64,000 nucleotides of DNA. It comes from Prochlorococcus sp. MIT 0604. Lineage in GTDB: Bacteria > Cyanobacteriota > Cyanobacteriia > PCC-6307 > Cyanobiaceae. Under the pieces are notes generated by a model, which saw only the letters and a list, made by a program, of their open reading frames with translations, was not told where the DNA came from and searched no databases. Where the stretch lies: assembly GCF_000757845.1 (NCBI RefSeq), contig NZ_CP007753.1:1488001-1552000 (forward strand). The letters are read 5' to 3'. The first letter of the stretch is position 1; each line of letters opens with the position of its first letter. Below, piece by piece: positions 1 to 11,550 of the stretch. Both the position numbers and the translations under genes were made by a program.

Positions 1-84
1 AGAAAGCAGGCTCCTCCAATCTTAAAACTAAGCAGTCAATCATTAGGAAGTGACTGGAGAGTTCCCATAGCAATATCTTATTAA
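1..84 (+). CDS. C-terminal end of a protein cut by the window start
   Basis: Frame 1 is open from the first base to a TAA at 82-84, giving 27 residues ending in DWRVPIAISY. The other two forward frames close earlier. The stop overlaps the stop of the convergent DUF3326 gene by 4 bases, a spacing seen at several other gene ends in this window. The fragment is too short to identify, and an open frame of this length could arise by chance in AT-rich DNA, so this is a tentative call. Confidence 0.42.
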   Translation, partial: RKQAPPILKLSSQSLGSDWRVPIAISY

Positions 85-1139
85 TCACTATAAGAACTCT
101 GTTGGATTTTTTTTAAAGGCCGTTTAACTGAATCAAGGTTGATCCCTCTTTTGATAGCAAGAATTATACCTGCAGCTTCTAAATAATTATCCACTTCAAA
201 AAGATTGGGATAATCATAAAATTCATTTGTCACTTTTAATATATTTTGATTTTTTACAGAGATAATATTTAAACCTTTTTCAATCCCTGCTAGTACTGCT
301 TCTCCACCTAGTGCCCCATTAGGAACAACGATAGATTCAATATGATCAGGGTGAAGTGAGATTGATTCATTTTTAGCAGGCAATTCAACAATGTCAGGTG
401 CATTGCTTAACCCAATCAGTACTGATGGTAAAAAGGTGTATCCTATTTCTTCTGCAGCTGCACGAGGATCTAAATTTTCATTCAATTCAATTGGATTTAA
501 AGCAGGTGCGTGAGCACAGGGAACTTTTAAAAATTTGCTTATTAAATGACTTATAACTGCTTCGACTCCAGAGATAGGATCAACCCCTTTCCCCTCTCGA
601 TAGATATTCGTTTCTAAAGAATCTGAATCATTTGGAAATTTTGCCACAATTGCTATTGCCGTAACTCCTTTTTCTATTAAATATTTTCCAGCATCAATTA
701 GAGTATCAGGATTTTCAATTATGCCGCCACTGATTTTTGAAGAATCAGAATCTAGAACTATGTTTAATGGCTTATTTGTGATCACATAAGAATGAACATT
801 AATCCCTAAAGTAGAAACACATGCATCAGCAACTTGTAAATGTCTTACTAAAATTTCTTTTTCAATGGCTGAATCAAAAATTATCCCAATTTTCTGTTGC
901 TTTACCCTTTTTAAAGCGATTTCTCCTTTAGCAAGCCGGTCTAAACTATAACCCTCAACATAAAAAATATTTTTATCTTTTTCAGAGAGAGTGCCGCCAT
1001 TCATAACATTTGGATGAGTAATTAAACATCCACTTGCCGATGCTAATAATTTAGCGGTAGGAAGTGCATCCCCAGCAAAGCCTCCTACTTCACAACCAAT
1101 ACCAGTTGGAACAATGAATATTGTTGGTGAATTTTCCAT
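81..1139 (-). CDS. DUF3326 family protein
   Basis: A 352-residue soluble protein that I recognise as the DUF3326 family, common in cyanobacteria and without an established reaction. Its N-terminus (IVPTGIGCEVGGFAGDA) is glycine-rich, and a later stretch (VPNGALGGEAVLAGIEKG) is also glycine-rich, as in nucleotide- or cofactor-binding folds. There are no membrane segments. It is the last gene of the minus-strand run that starts with atpI, 26 bases beyond the 63-residue protein. Family membership is by recognition; the function is unknown. Confidence 0.85.
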   Translation of the reverse strand: MENSPTIFIVPTGIGCEVGGFAGDALPTAKLLASASGCLITHPNVMNGGTLSEKDKNIFYVEGYSLDRLAKGEIALKRVKQQKIGIIFDSAIEKEILVRHLQVADACVSTLGINVHSYVITNKPLNIVLDSDSSKISGGIIENPDTLIDAGKYLIEKGVTAIAIVAKFPNDSDSLETNIYREGKGVDPISGVEAVISHLISKFLKVPCAHAPALNPIELNENLDPRAAAEEIGYTFLPSVLIGLSNAPDIVELPAKNESISLHPDHIESIVVPNGALGGEAVLAGIEKGLNIISVKNQNILKVTNEFYDYPNLFEVDNYLEAAGIILAIKRGINLDSVKRPLKKIQQSSYSD

Positions 1140-1165
1140 TATTAAAAAATTTCAATTTATATTTT

Positions 1166-1357
1166 TTAATTAGCTAAGACAGCTTTAATTCTAAGTTTTT
1201 TTGTTCCAAAAGAGTCAATAGAACTTTGAATATCAACAATTGACCATCGAATTAAATCACCTTTTTTTTCTAAATTTGTAATGATAAATTCCCTTAAATT
1301 TTTTAATTTTATTGAAACTGGCCAATCTAAGCAATAATCAATTGAACTTAATTTCAT
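1166..1357 (-). CDS. Small conserved-type hypothetical protein (63 aa)
   Basis: A 63-residue protein I do not recognise. It has alternating basic and acidic residues, one Cys, two Trp, no membrane segment and no signal peptide. Its ATG overlaps the stop of the upstream ferredoxin gene by 4 bases (1354-1357), which suggests translational coupling and supports it as a real gene. It lies between the ferredoxin and the DUF3326 gene. A role with the ferredoxin is only inferred from this coupling. Confidence 0.7.
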   Translation of the reverse strand: MKLSSIDYCLDWPVSIKLKNLREFIITNLEKKGDLIRWSIVDIQSSIDSFGTKKLRIKAVLAN

Positions 1358-1680
1358 TTTTGATATTTACCAAATTGATCATTATATAAATCATCTTCGA
1401 CTTCTTTACCAATAACAATATTCAAATCTGACTTGGGATATGCCACACACAAAAGTGCAAAGCCCCTTTCCCTCAAATCATCATTTAATCCCATAGCATC
1501 ATGTTGATCTACAGATCCTTCCAATATCATGGATGCACAATCTGTACAAACTCCTGAACAACAACTACTAGGTAAATCTATTCCATTCATTTTTGCCGCT
1601 GAAATAATATCTTGGTCTTCAGAACATAAAAAACTAAAAGTCTTTTGCTCAAATTGAACTTTGATATTGTATTCAGGCAT
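1354..1680 (-). CDS. [2Fe-2S] ferredoxin, plant type
   Basis: A 108-residue one-electron carrier. The cluster ligands fit the plant-type pattern: Cys40, Cys45 and Cys48 in SSCCSGVCTDCA, and Cys78 in LLCVAYP. An extra Cys41 sits beside the first ligand. The protein has an acidic tail of about 15 residues beyond the usual end of PetF. It follows atpG by 16 bases on the same strand and is coupled to the next small gene. It is probably not the main photosynthetic PetF, because the cluster loop and the tail differ from PetF; its partner is unknown. Confidence 0.9.
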   Translation of the reverse strand: MPEYNIKVQFEQKTFSFLCSEDQDIISAAKMNGIDLPSSCCSGVCTDCASMILEGSVDQHDAMGLNDDLRERGFALLCVAYPKSDLNIVIGKEVEDDLYNDQFGKYQK

Positions 1681-1696
1681 ATCCTAAATCTTACTG

Positions 1697-2644
1697 CTAA
1701 ACTGCTGAACCTCCTACAACTTCTAATATTTCTTGAGTAATAGCTGCTTGTCTAGCTTTGTTATAGGTTAGATTCAAAGTACTTGCTAATTCTTTAGCAT
1801 TATCACTCGCATTATTCATAGCAGTCATCCTGCAAGCGAGTTCTGAAGCTGCCGACTCTTGAAGAGCCCTTAATACCTGATTCTGTAAATATAATGGTAA
1901 TAAAGAATCTAATAGTTGATCAGGACTTTGTTCGAAAACAATATCTGATGGCAACTTCTCTGAATCACTTTTTATATTTGTTTTTTCAACAAGTAACTTA
2001 CTATTTTTTGTAGTCAACCTAAAAATTTCATCATTTTCCTCAGCAATTCCTTGAGGGTCGAGTGGCAATAGTGTTTGAACGACAGGAGCGCAGCTAACTA
2101 GAGTGATGAATTTCGTGTAAATAATTTCGACCCTATCAGAATTTTCTGAAAGAAATTCAGCTAAAATCTCATTTGTAACTCCTTCAGAGTCCTTAACTGT
2201 GGGTACCTGTTCTAGTTCTTTGAAAGTACTTTTAATTACATATCTATCCTTTCTATTTTGAAAATATCCAATAGCTTTCTTCCCTACCAAAATTAAATTT
2301 GGCTGATACCCTTGTTTGACTAATTCTGCGTATCTTATTTCTACCTTTTTTATTATATTTGTATTGTAACCACCGCATAAACCTCTATCTGCAGTTATAC
2401 AAACTAAAGTAATGCTCTTTACTTCTCTTTTAGATAATAGAGGAGAGTCGACAGCCTCAAATTGTACTCTAGATTGAATATTTTCTAAGACCCTTGCAAG
2501 TTTATCTGCAAAAGGTCTGCTCTTAAGAACTTGATCTTGAGCTCTCCTAACTTTTGCAGCTGCAACAAGTCTCATGGCCTCCGTTATCTTTCTTGTATTT
2601 TTAACGGAAACGATTCGATCTCTAATCTCTTTAAGATTTGCCAT
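1697..2644 (-). CDS. atpG: ATP synthase gamma subunit
   Basis: The central rotor shaft of F1, 315 residues. The N-terminal helix ([20 protein letters not shown]) and the C-terminal helix ([20 protein letters not shown], then [16 protein letters not shown]) are the classic coiled-coil ends. The middle, about residues 195-235, holds the extra region typical of photosynthetic gamma subunits but lacks the paired regulatory cysteines of chloroplasts, as is usual in cyanobacteria. It lies 18 bases after atpA in the operon. Beta (atpD) and epsilon (atpC) are not in this window, which matches their separate location in cyanobacteria. Confidence 0.98.
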   Translation of the reverse strand: MANLKEIRDRIVSVKNTRKITEAMRLVAAAKVRRAQDQVLKSRPFADKLARVLENIQSRVQFEAVDSPLLSKREVKSITLVCITADRGLCGGYNTNIIKKVEIRYAELVKQGYQPNLILVGKKAIGYFQNRKDRYVIKSTFKELEQVPTVKDSEGVTNEILAEFLSENSDRVEIIYTKFITLVSCAPVVQTLLPLDPQGIAEENDEIFRLTTKNSKLLVEKTNIKSDSEKLPSDIVFEQSPDQLLDSLLPLYLQNQVLRALQESAASELACRMTAMNNASDNAKELASTLNLTYNKARQAAITQEILEVVGGSAV

Positions 2645-2662
2645 GATATCTCCTAAATAAAT

Positions 2663-4192
<1,530 letters not shown>

Positions 4193-4210
4193 TTAAGGTT
4201 GATTTAAAAG

Positions 4211-4753
4211 TTACTTGGAAAGAGATAAGCCAAGTTTTCTTATTTGTGAAGCAAGAGAAGCATCAATAACTTTTGATCCTACACTGGCGACGAAACCACC
4301 AATAAGAGATGGGTCGATTTTAGTTACAAGTTCTAATTTTTCTGTTCCAGCAATATTGATGATCTTTTTGGTAATTAAACCTTTCTGTTCATCAGTAAGC
4401 TCGACTGCAGAAGTAACAGTTGCTAATGCAATATTACTATTTTCTCGGTAAATCTCTAAAAATCTATCAAGAATTGAAGTAAGGATTCCAATTCTTTGCC
4501 TATCGGCCAATAATTTTAAGAAATTCAATAAAGAAGAATTAACCTTATTTGAAAAAATTTCAATAATGATTTTCTTCTTAGCATCTGTCTCTAAAATGGG
4601 AGAGGATAGTGCCTTCTCCAATTCAGGGGAATCATTTATTAATTCCAAGAGTTGTTTAACCTCAGAAACCATCTCTTCAGTTTGCGAATTTTCATTCACA
4701 ACTTGAAGTAATGCCTCTGCGTATGGTGTAGTAACTGAATTTAAAAGTGGCAT
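4211..4753 (-). CDS. atpH: ATP synthase delta subunit
   Basis: A 180-residue peripheral-stalk subunit that joins the b/b' dimer to the top of F1 (OSCP family). It has the usual N-terminal helical bundle (TPYAEALLQVV) and the C-terminal signature IDPSLIGGFVASVGSKVIDAS. It shares a single base with the end of atpF (position 4753), which suggests coupled translation. Confidence 0.97.
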   Translation of the reverse strand: MPLLNSVTTPYAEALLQVVNENSQTEEMVSEVKQLLELINDSPELEKALSSPILETDAKKKIIIEIFSNKVNSSLLNFLKLLADRQRIGILTSILDRFLEIYRENSNIALATVTSAVELTDEQKGLITKKIINIAGTEKLELVTKIDPSLIGGFVASVGSKVIDASLASQIRKLGLSLSK

Positions 4754-5265
4754 TAGTTAACCTCAATATTGTTAATTGATTGAGTTACCAAATTTTCTTG
4801 TGTTGTTTTATCAAGTCGATTTGGTAGAGAATCTAAAGCTTTCTTAATTGCCAGTTCAACAGCTTCTTTTCGAAGTTGAGAAATTGCTCTGGATGCTTCA
4901 GAGCTCTCATCAGAGATTGCACTTTGTTTAATTCGTGCCATCTCCTCTATAGCTTTTTTCTCACTTTCCATTCTGATTGATTCAGATCTTTTAAGGGAAT
5001 CTGCTTTTATTTGAGAAGCTTTTTCTTCTGCTAAAGATAAATCTTTCTTCGCTTTTTCTAAAGCTTGAGTTGCATTTAGTAGTCGATCTTCAGCATCTTT
5101 TAATTCAAGAAGGATTCCCTCTCTCCTTTTTTGAAGCATTTTACCTAGGAAACCAGGCAAAAATTTATAAAGACCGAAAACTACTACAGCCCAATTAAGG
5201 ATATTAGTTTCGAATAAATTGAAGTTCAATCCAAAACCTTCTGTAGCTAAGAGAGTTAAATTCAT
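4753..5265 (-). CDS. atpF: ATP synthase subunit b
   Basis: A 170-residue peripheral-stalk subunit. One membrane helix near residues 22-42 ([20 protein letters not shown]) is followed by a long charged coiled coil rich in Lys, Glu and Ala up to about residue 150. The start overlaps the end of the b' gene by 4 bases (ATGA). Cyanobacteria and plastids make a b/b' heterodimer, and both genes are present here side by side. Confidence 0.97.
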   Translation of the reverse strand: MNLTLLATEGFGLNFNLFETNILNWAVVVFGLYKFLPGFLGKMLQKRREGILLELKDAEDRLLNATQALEKAKKDLSLAEEKASQIKADSLKRSESIRMESEKKAIEEMARIKQSAISDESSEASRAISQLRKEAVELAIKKALDSLPNRLDKTTQENLVTQSINNIEVN

Positions 5266-5723
5266 TTTTCTAGAATCAATCTATTAACAATAAGTTCGCT
5301 TAGATCATCAGCCTGTTTAGAAAGTTGATCACGAGCAACAGACGTCTGACTTTCAATTTCTAGTCTTGCCTTTTCTTTTGAAGCATTTGCTTCATTGTTA
5401 GCAAGTTCTAGTGCTTCTTTATAGAGCTTGTCAGACTCATTTTCAGCTTCGCTCACAATTCTTTGGGCTTCTGTACGAGCACTTTGAAGCTGAGTTAATA
5501 AATCAGCTTCTAATTTTTTAACCTCAGAAAGTTTATTTTTGGCCTCAATAATATTATTACTTACAAACTTTTCTCTTTTTTCTACAACATTGCCAACAGG
5601 CTTAAAAAAGAGAGAATTTAATATGTAAGTAAGTGCAACTACTTGTATCGCCATTAGTGGCAAAGTGGCATTTATATCGAATAATCCACCTTCTGTAGCA
5701 CCAAAAAAATTAAAGGCCAACAT
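5262..5723 (-). CDS. atpF2: ATP synthase subunit b'
   Basis: A 153-residue diverged paralogue of b. A membrane helix lies at about residues 18-40 ([20 protein letters not shown]), followed by a charged coiled coil to the end. It pairs with AtpF in the peripheral stalk. It lies between atpE (68-base gap containing a hairpin) and atpF (4-base overlap). It is called AtpG in some cyanobacterial annotations, so the symbol should be read with care. Confidence 0.95.
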   Translation of the reverse strand: MLAFNFFGATEGGLFDINATLPLMAIQVVALTYILNSLFFKPVGNVVEKREKFVSNNIIEAKNKLSEVKKLEADLLTQLQSARTEAQRIVSEAENESDKLYKEALELANNEANASKEKARLEIESQTSVARDQLSKQADDLSELIVNRLILEK

Positions 5724-5755
5724 ATGTTTTAGTTGAAGTTAAAAAATTAAATTTA

Positions 5756-5786
5756 AATATTGCTAATAAGGATTAAAAGCAATATT
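5756..5786 (-). terminator. Stem-loop just after atpE
   Basis: A perfect 8-bp inverted repeat, AATATTGC (5756-5763) and GCAATATT (5779-5786), with a 15-base loop. In the atpE transcript it begins 5 bases after the stop codon and is followed by an A/U-rich run before atpF2. The stem is weak, so partial termination or protection of the atpE 3' end is more likely than full termination. The function is inferred. Confidence 0.5.
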
Positions 5787-5791
5787 AACTT

Positions 5792-6055
<264 letters not shown>

Positions 6056-6115
6056 TTAATACTTGTGATAATCTTTGTTGTCATACACGCTTGGACATCC
6101 TTTGTTTTAAGAATG

Positions 6116-6134
6116 GGTCTGATATTTTCAGACC
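6116..6134 (-). promoter_or_regulatory. Stem-loop in the atpB-atpE gap
   Basis: Inverted repeat GGTCTGA (6116-6122) and TCAGACC (6128-6134) with a 5-base loop TATTT, about 79 bases upstream of the atpE start. The gap (6038-6201) is by far the longest inside the operon and shows no open frame. The stem could be a processing or stability element, or lie near an internal atpE promoter. The structure is visible; its role is inferred. Confidence 0.45.
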
Positions 6135-6201
6135 TACGCGATTAGATATTTTGCCAGATTACAGACCCTTTGTAAAAGCGTCTGAATGTATTGGAAGACA
6201 G

Positions 6202-6927
6202 CTAATGGTGTTCTTCAACAGCTTCTCCAATGTAGTAGGCCGCTAGTGTTGCAAAAATCAATGCCTGAATTGCACTTGTAAATAATCCTAGGAACATAAC
6301 AGGTATTGGGAGAATTAGTGGAACTAAAAAGACTAGAACACCAACAACAAGTTCATCAGCCAAAATATTTCCAAATAGCCTAAAAGAGAGTGATAAAGGT
6401 TTCGTAAAGTCCTCTAGAATTTTGAAAGGAAGCATAATCGGAGTTGGGTGAACATAATATTCGAAGTATCTCCAACCCTTATTGCTTAAACCTGCATAGA
6501 AATAAGAAAGTGAAACCAATAAAGCCAAGGCTATAGTTGTATTAATATCTGCAGTAGGTGCTCCTAATTCTCCACTTGGTAACTTAATCAATCTCCAAGG
6601 AATTAAAGCTCCTCCCCAATTACTAACAAAGACGAATAAAAATAAAGTACCAATAAATGGCATCCAATCTCTATAAACTTTTTCACCTATTTGCGTCCTA
6701 GCAAGATCTCTTATGTAATCCCAGAGGAACTCAAGCAGGTTTTGAAGGCCTTTAGGATCATTTTCCATTTTTTTAGTTCCTAAAGAAATAAAAACTAATA
6801 AAGCTCCTAATAAAATCCAAGATGTTAAAAATACCTGCCCATGTAGTCTGATATTTCCAATTTGCCAATAAAGATGTTGACCAACTTCTAATGCTGCAAA
6901 ATTTGTTAGCAAGGAATTAAAAAACAT
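6202..6927 (-). CDS. atpB: ATP synthase subunit a
   Basis: A 241-residue integral membrane subunit that forms the proton half-channels against the c-ring. Five to six hydrophobic helices are visible. The essential Arg is Arg183 in [17 protein letters not shown], and the protein ends in the family-typical helix ([21 protein letters not shown]). It follows atpI by 24 bases. Confidence 0.98.
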   Translation of the reverse strand: MFFNSLLTNFAALEVGQHLYWQIGNIRLHGQVFLTSWILLGALLVFISLGTKKMENDPKGLQNLLEFLWDYIRDLARTQIGEKVYRDWMPFIGTLFLFVFVSNWGGALIPWRLIKLPSGELGAPTADINTTIALALLVSLSYFYAGLSNKGWRYFEYYVHPTPIMLPFKILEDFTKPLSLSFRLFGNILADELVVGVLVFLVPLILPIPVMFLGLFTSAIQALIFATLAAYYIGEAVEEHH

Positions 6928-6951
6928 TTGTTTTGAATAAAAAAAATTTAC

Positions 6952-7428
6952 TTAAGAACGTGAAAAATAGAGAATGAGTGAAGGCTTATAAATGAAAAAA
7001 CCTATCATCGCAGGAAAAATATCCAAAGATCCTAGCTTGCTAGCAAAAATAAAGAGGCAAACTGGAACCAAAAGTTGCAATTTTGATACACCTGATGATT
7101 CTTTACCAAGTTTCCCTATACTTTTGGCAAGCAAACGTAGGTAAAAAATGCCGGCAATTGCACCTATAAAAATACTAAAACCAAAATTAAAGCCAAGAAA
7201 AATTCCAGTTATTGATGCTAATAAAATAGAAACAATAAAAGTAATTCCAAAAATTGTTAATTGCAATTTTGTGTATTCATCATTTTGGGAAAGCAAATGA
7301 GCTATTTGATTGGCAATGCCAGATTTACTTTCTTTGATGATCGAATTATTCAGGGATTGAGGAAATTGAACATTCTTATTAGAAGGATGCTCAAGTTTTT
7401 TTCTATTTGAGTCCACTGATGTGAACAT
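6952..7428 (-). CDS. atpI: ATP synthase protein I
   Basis: First gene of the atp operon, 158 residues. A hydrophilic N-terminal region of about 50 residues is followed by four predicted membrane segments between about residues 55 and 155. AtpI proteins assist assembly of the c-ring and are not part of the finished enzyme. The hydrophilic leader is longer than in many homologues. The start ATG is followed by a Ser/Asn/Lys-rich stretch, so a shorter product from a later start cannot be excluded. Confidence 0.85.
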   Translation of the reverse strand: MFTSVDSNRKKLEHPSNKNVQFPQSLNNSIIKESKSGIANQIAHLLSQNDEYTKLQLTIFGITFIVSILLASITGIFLGFNFGFSIFIGAIAGIFYLRLLAKSIGKLGKESSGVSKLQLLVPVCLFIFASKLGSLDIFPAMIGFFIYKPSLILYFSRS

Positions 7429-7694
7429 AGTTTAGAAACCCCTCTGAATGGTTTAAGTAAGTATATAAACTCACGGAATCTATCATGAAGAGGTGCCTTT
7501 TAGCTAGTTTTTTTTTATAAAAAATTAATTCTTAAGATTTATGATGAATCTGTAGGCCATTTTTTACTTTATTCTTCAAAAACAAAATTTTATGAAAAGT
7601 CATCTTTTTAATACCGTTAACACTTTAAAACGTTAATAAAAGACTTGGCAAAATCTCAATTAAACGTCTCAATAGTAAATATACATCTAAAAAA
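7429..7694. promoter_or_regulatory. Divergent intergenic region between atpI and ftsW
   Basis: 266 bases of AT-rich sequence with no credible open frame. It must hold the atp operon promoter on the minus strand and the ftsW promoter on the plus strand. A partial repeat (CGTTAA at about 7614 and 7633) is visible, but no recognised operator. Confidence 0.6.
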
Positions 7695-8930
7695 TTGGAG
7701 ATAAGTCAAGAAAAAATAAAATATAAAAGAATTTCTAAAAGAAAAAAAACCTTTAGTTATTATTACAAAAAAAATTTCAGCAATTTAAAAGAGTCTATAT
7801 TTCCCTTACCTTGGGCGATTTGGCCTCATGAAGCAAAAATTCTCATTGTCATAATTGGAATTTGGTCAATCTTTGGAATATGCATACTAGGATCATCAAG
7901 TTGGTGGGTGGCTAGTAGAGAAATGGGAAATTGGGCTTACTTCTTAAAAAAACAAATTATTTGGACAATTCCTGGAATTGGTTTATTTTATTTCGTACTT
8001 AATACAAACATTAGAAATCTTTTAAAGTTTTCAAGAATTATTTTTTATATTTTATTCTTTTTGATTTTCCTTACCAATCTTACTGGAATTACAGTTAATG
8101 GATCTTCAAGATGGCTAGTGCTTGGCAATTTACTTCTCCAGCCATCTGAATTAATTAAACCTTTTCTAATTCTAGAAGCTTCTAATCTTTTCGCACACTG
8201 GAATCTAATAAAGAGTGATAAAAAATTAATTTCAATTATAACCTTTGGTTTATTAATTTTATTAATACTTAAACAGCCTAACTTAAGTACTGCATCATTA
8301 ACTGGAATTCTTCTTTGGGTAATGGGTTTATGTGGAGGAGTAAAACTTAGCTCTCTTTGCTCATTTGCTTCAGTAGGATTAATTACTGGATGTATCAGCA
8401 TCCTTAATAACGAATATCAAAAACTGAGAGTTACTTCATTTATAAATCCTTGGAAAGATCAACAAGAAAATGGATTTCAATTGGTTCAAAGTTTATTAGC
8501 TATAGGTTCAGGTGGTCTATTTGGCCAAGGTTTTGGACTGTCGATACAAAAATTACAGTATCTGCCGTTCATGTATACAGATTTTATTTTTGCCATTTTT
8601 GCGGAAGAATTTGGTTTATTAGGATGTACTTTATTCTTAGGATTTTTAGCAGTATTCTCTTATATAAGCCTAAGAATTAGTCTTAAGTGCAGGAACAACT
8701 ATACAAAATTAGTTGCTATCGGATGTGGTGTGTTGTTGACAGGTCAATCAATAATGCATATTGCTGTAGCAACAGGTTCAATGCCTACTACGGGGTTACC
8801 ACTACCTTTCATTAGTTATGGTGGCAATTCATTAATAGCGTCTTTTTTTATTGCAGGGATGTTAGTTAGATGTTCATTAGAGTCAACAGGATTCATTGGT
8901 ATGATTAGTACACGAAAGACTCTTAATTAG
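7695..8930 (+). CDS. ftsW: FtsW, septal peptidoglycan polymerase (SEDS family)
   Basis: A 411-residue membrane protein with about ten hydrophobic helices. It polymerises lipid II at the division septum together with a class B penicillin-binding protein. The family signatures are GSSRWLVLGNLLLQPSELIK near residue 140 and the C-terminal PTTGLPLPFISYGG. The latter and the single extended N-terminal region favour FtsW over RodA. The start is TTG at 7695; the first in-frame ATG would remove about 75 residues including the first helix, so TTG is preferred. Confidence 0.92.
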   Translation: MEISQEKIKYKRISKRKKTFSYYYKKNFSNLKESIFPLPWAIWPHEAKILIVIIGIWSIFGICILGSSSWWVASREMGNWAYFLKKQIIWTIPGIGLFYFVLNTNIRNLLKFSRIIFYILFFLIFLTNLTGITVNGSSRWLVLGNLLLQPSELIKPFLILEASNLFAHWNLIKSDKKLISIITFGLLILLILKQPNLSTASLTGILLWVMGLCGGVKLSSLCSFASVGLITGCISILNNEYQKLRVTSFINPWKDQQENGFQLVQSLLAIGSGGLFGQGFGLSIQKLQYLPFMYTDFIFAIFAEEFGLLGCTLFLGFLAVFSYISLRISLKCRNNYTKLVAIGCGVLLTGQSIMHIAVATGSMPTTGLPLPFISYGGNSLIASFFIAGMLVRCSLESTGFIGMISTRKTLN

Positions 8931-9012
8931 TTAGAATTTAAAGGATTAAATTCAAGCTATCGAATCATTTAATTTAGTTATTTCAGAATTATCTCAAAAG
9001 GGTAATCTGCTT

Positions 9013-9669
9013 ATGCAGAATGGTCTTAATAGTCCTGGTCCATTTACTATATTTTTGGTTTTCAGCGCAGGACTTCTAACAAGTCTTGGGCCATGTTCAT
9101 TATCATTACTTCCAGTAACAATTGCTTATATAGGCGGAACAGAGAAAAATAAATTTAAACTTATTAGTTTTTCAGGAGGTGTAGTTTTTTCGCTTGTTGC
9201 ACTAGGGGCTGCGAGTGGATTCTTAGGTAAAATATATGGGCAAATTCCATCTTATTACACTTCATTTGTTGCCCTAATAGCAATAATAATGGGTTTAAAT
9301 TTATTAGGAATTCTAAAGTTTCAATTTCCGAATGGACCTGATATAAAAATAATTGAAGATAAAATACCAACATTTATAGCGCCTTTTGCCATAGGGACTA
9401 CTTTTGGACTAGCTTCTTCACCTTGCATTACTCCAGTTTTAGCAACTCTTTTGGCTTGGGTATCGCAAGCTAAAAACCCGATAATATCTATTATTTTTTT
9501 ATTTTTCTTTGGGATAGGCCAAGTAACCCCATTAATCATTGCAGGAGCTACTGCAGAAAACTTAAAGCAATTTTTAGCTCTCAGAAAATTTAGTCAAATA
9601 ATTCCGACTTTAAGTGGGATATTTTTAATTTCCCTAGGGTTATTAAATTTATTTTCAAATTGGATCTAA
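9013..9669 (+). CDS. ccdA: CcdA-like thiol-disulfide membrane transporter
   Basis: A 218-residue protein with six hydrophobic helices. CcdA carries reducing equivalents across the thylakoid or plasma membrane to keep apocytochrome c haem-binding cysteines reduced. The redox Cys pair is Cys28 (LGPCSLSLLP) and Cys138 (SSPCITPV), each followed by the expected helix. It abuts ccs1 with no gap (9669/9670), and the two act in the System II cytochrome c maturation pathway. Confidence 0.93.
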   Translation: MQNGLNSPGPFTIFLVFSAGLLTSLGPCSLSLLPVTIAYIGGTEKNKFKLISFSGGVVFSLVALGAASGFLGKIYGQIPSYYTSFVALIAIIMGLNLLGILKFQFPNGPDIKIIEDKIPTFIAPFAIGTTFGLASSPCITPVLATLLAWVSQAKNPIISIIFLFFFGIGQVTPLIIAGATAENLKQFLALRKFSQIIPTLSGIFLISLGLLNLFSNWI

Positions 9670-10956
9670 ATGATTATTTTTAAGAATCTAATTTTAAAAA
9701 TATCAAGTTTAAGATTCGCTATATCGCTGATAATCTTCATTGCTTTTGCCAGTGGAATAGGTACCTTTATACCTCAAGGTAGTAATGATAAATTCTATAT
9801 CGATAATTTCGATAGAGCTCCCATTTTTGGACTTTTAGATGGAGAAAAAGTCTTAAAACTTCAATTGGATCATATATATACAAGCTTTTGGTTTTTATTT
9901 GCATTAATTCTTCTTTGCATTTCTCTGGCAGCTTGTAGTTTCAGGAGGCAAATTCCTTCATTAAAAGCTTCATTAAAATGGGTTGAATATAAGAGCGAAA
10001 AAAAATTTAGCAAACTGCAACTAACTACAAGTCATCCAATAAATCAAGATGGAGAACATATATCAAAAGTAGATTTATTACTTAAAAAAAAAGGATGGAA
10101 AACATACAAATTTAATAGTCATATTTCTGCAAGAAAAGGGTTAATTGGAAAAATCGGTCCTTTAGTTGTACATATCGGATTAATAGTCTTACTTATAGGT
10201 TCAGCATATGGAAGTTTTACAAGTCAATCAAAAGAACAATATTTACTGCCTGGAGAAACTTTAGATCTTGTTAATGAGAGCACAAACTCAAAAGCTAATG
10301 TAAAGTTAGTCGATTTTTCTATAGAGCGTGAAAGTGATGGTGTGCCCAAACAGTTTATTTCAAAATTAAATTTTTCTTCTGAAGATCTAAATTTAAATGA
10401 AATAAAAATAACCAAAGTTAATCACCCAATCAGGTTTAAAGGATTAACTATTTATCAAGCAGATTGGGCAATATCAAATGTTGTTTTAGAAATAGATAAT
10501 ATCCTTTATCAATTACAATTAAAGGAGATTCCAGAAATTGGTAATCAAGTTTGGGGAGTTTTAGTTGAATTAGGATCGGAGACTAAGAAAAATTTCCTTT
10601 TAACAATAGATAATGAAAATGGTCCACTTAAAATTTCGAATATAGAAAATTTTTCCGAGAATAATCTCTATATCAATGACGATCCTTTAGAAGTTAACTC
10701 TTCAAAAGTATCTCTGAAAAAAATAATCCCCATCAGTGGATTAATAATTAAAAATGATCCGTCTATACCATTTATTTACTTTTCTTTTATCTTAATAATT
10801 TTTGGAACAATAATCAGTCTTATACCAACTAACCAATTATGGATTCTGGTAAACAAAGAATCACAAAAGTTATCTATTGGAGGCCTTAGTAATAAAAATC
10901 TAGTTGGTTTTAAAAAAGAATTTTTTAAATTATCAGACGAAATAAAAAATTTTTAA
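9670..10956 (+). CDS. ccs1: Cytochrome c biogenesis protein Ccs1 (ResB family)
   Basis: A 428-residue System II protein that, with CcsA, delivers haem to apocytochrome c on the lumenal side. Three N-terminal membrane segments are visible (about residues 12-32, 68-90 and 157-178), then a large lumenal domain, then a final helix near residue 370. The start touches the ccdA stop, indicating an operon. Its stop overlaps the stop of the convergent queF by 4 bases. CcsA is not in this window. Confidence 0.92.
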   Translation: MIIFKNLILKISSLRFAISLIIFIAFASGIGTFIPQGSNDKFYIDNFDRAPIFGLLDGEKVLKLQLDHIYTSFWFLFALILLCISLAACSFRRQIPSLKASLKWVEYKSEKKFSKLQLTTSHPINQDGEHISKVDLLLKKKGWKTYKFNSHISARKGLIGKIGPLVVHIGLIVLLIGSAYGSFTSQSKEQYLLPGETLDLVNESTNSKANVKLVDFSIERESDGVPKQFISKLNFSSEDLNLNEIKITKVNHPIRFKGLTIYQADWAISNVVLEIDNILYQLQLKEIPEIGNQVWGVLVELGSETKKNFLLTIDNENGPLKISNIENFSENNLYINDDPLEVNSSKVSLKKIIPISGLIIKNDPSIPFIYFSFILIIFGTIISLIPTNQLWILVNKESQKLSIGGLSNKNLVGFKKEFFKLSDEIKNF

Positions 10957-11363
10957 TTTCTTTTCTGCCCACTAAAAATATCTAACTGCATAGAAACATT
11001 CCCTCTGGGGTTAAATGCAGCATTTAAATGTATCCAGTGAGGTGAACCTTCATTCACTAAATCATCCATAATTCTATTCACAACTTCCTCATGTGATATT
11101 TTTATATCCCTAAAATTATTAATATAAAGCTTTAAAGACTTCAACTCATAGACTTTCAAATTAGGTTGATAAATAATATTTAGCTTTGCAAAGTCTGGAT
11201 AACCAGAAAATGGGCACTTACATGTAAATTCAGGTAACTGAATAGAAATTTCATAAATTCTTTTCTTATTTGGATTATCGAAACAAATTATTTTTGATTC
11301 TTCAATAATTCTTTCACCATATAGCGGTCTTTGAGTCGAATCCTCTAATTTAGCTGTACTCAT
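10953..11363 (-). CDS. queF: NADPH-dependent 7-cyano-7-deazaguanine reductase QueF
   Basis: Reduces preQ0 to preQ1 in queuosine synthesis. At 136 residues it is the short, unimodular type. The catalytic Cys50 lies in [10 protein letters not shown], and the substrate-binding segment [15 protein letters not shown] follows near residue 92. Later histidine- and glutamate-containing segments ([13 protein letters not shown]) also match the family. It is a single gene, convergent with and overlapping ccs1. Confidence 0.95.
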   Translation of the reverse strand: MSTAKLEDSTQRPLYGERIIEESKIICFDNPNKKRIYEISIQLPEFTCKCPFSGYPDFAKLNIIYQPNLKVYELKSLKLYINNFRDIKISHEEVVNRIMDDLVNEGSPHWIHLNAAFNPRGNVSMQLDIFSGQKRN

Positions 11364-11550
11364 TTTTAGTAGAACTTTTTACTAAACCTATATAAAAACT
11401 ATATATAAAGAAAAAAATTCGCAAAAGTATCAACAAATTTAAGTATTACAATTGACTAAGTCAAATGATGTTAAATCTTATTTTTGTATCAACTGTAACA
11501 TTCATTATGTCCGCCGAAAGGTTTATATGTGTGTAGTTCAATAAAAATTA
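11364..11550 (+). promoter_or_regulatory. Candidate NtcA-dependent promoter region for the glnB unit
   Basis: Between queF (minus) and the 81-residue gene (plus) lies TGTATCAACTGTAACA at 11485-11500, which matches 7 of 8 fixed bases of the NtcA consensus TGTA-N8-TACA. An AT-rich hexamer TTATAT (11523-11528) follows after 23 bases, the spacing expected of an NtcA-activated promoter, although it does not match TAN3T exactly. This fits nitrogen control of PII, but the site is predicted by eye only. Confidence 0.4.

Noticed and set aside
10939-10960. A bidirectional terminator at the ccs1-queF junction
   Set aside because: The inverted repeat is all A/T inside, with a mismatch and no loop, so a stable hairpin is unlikely.
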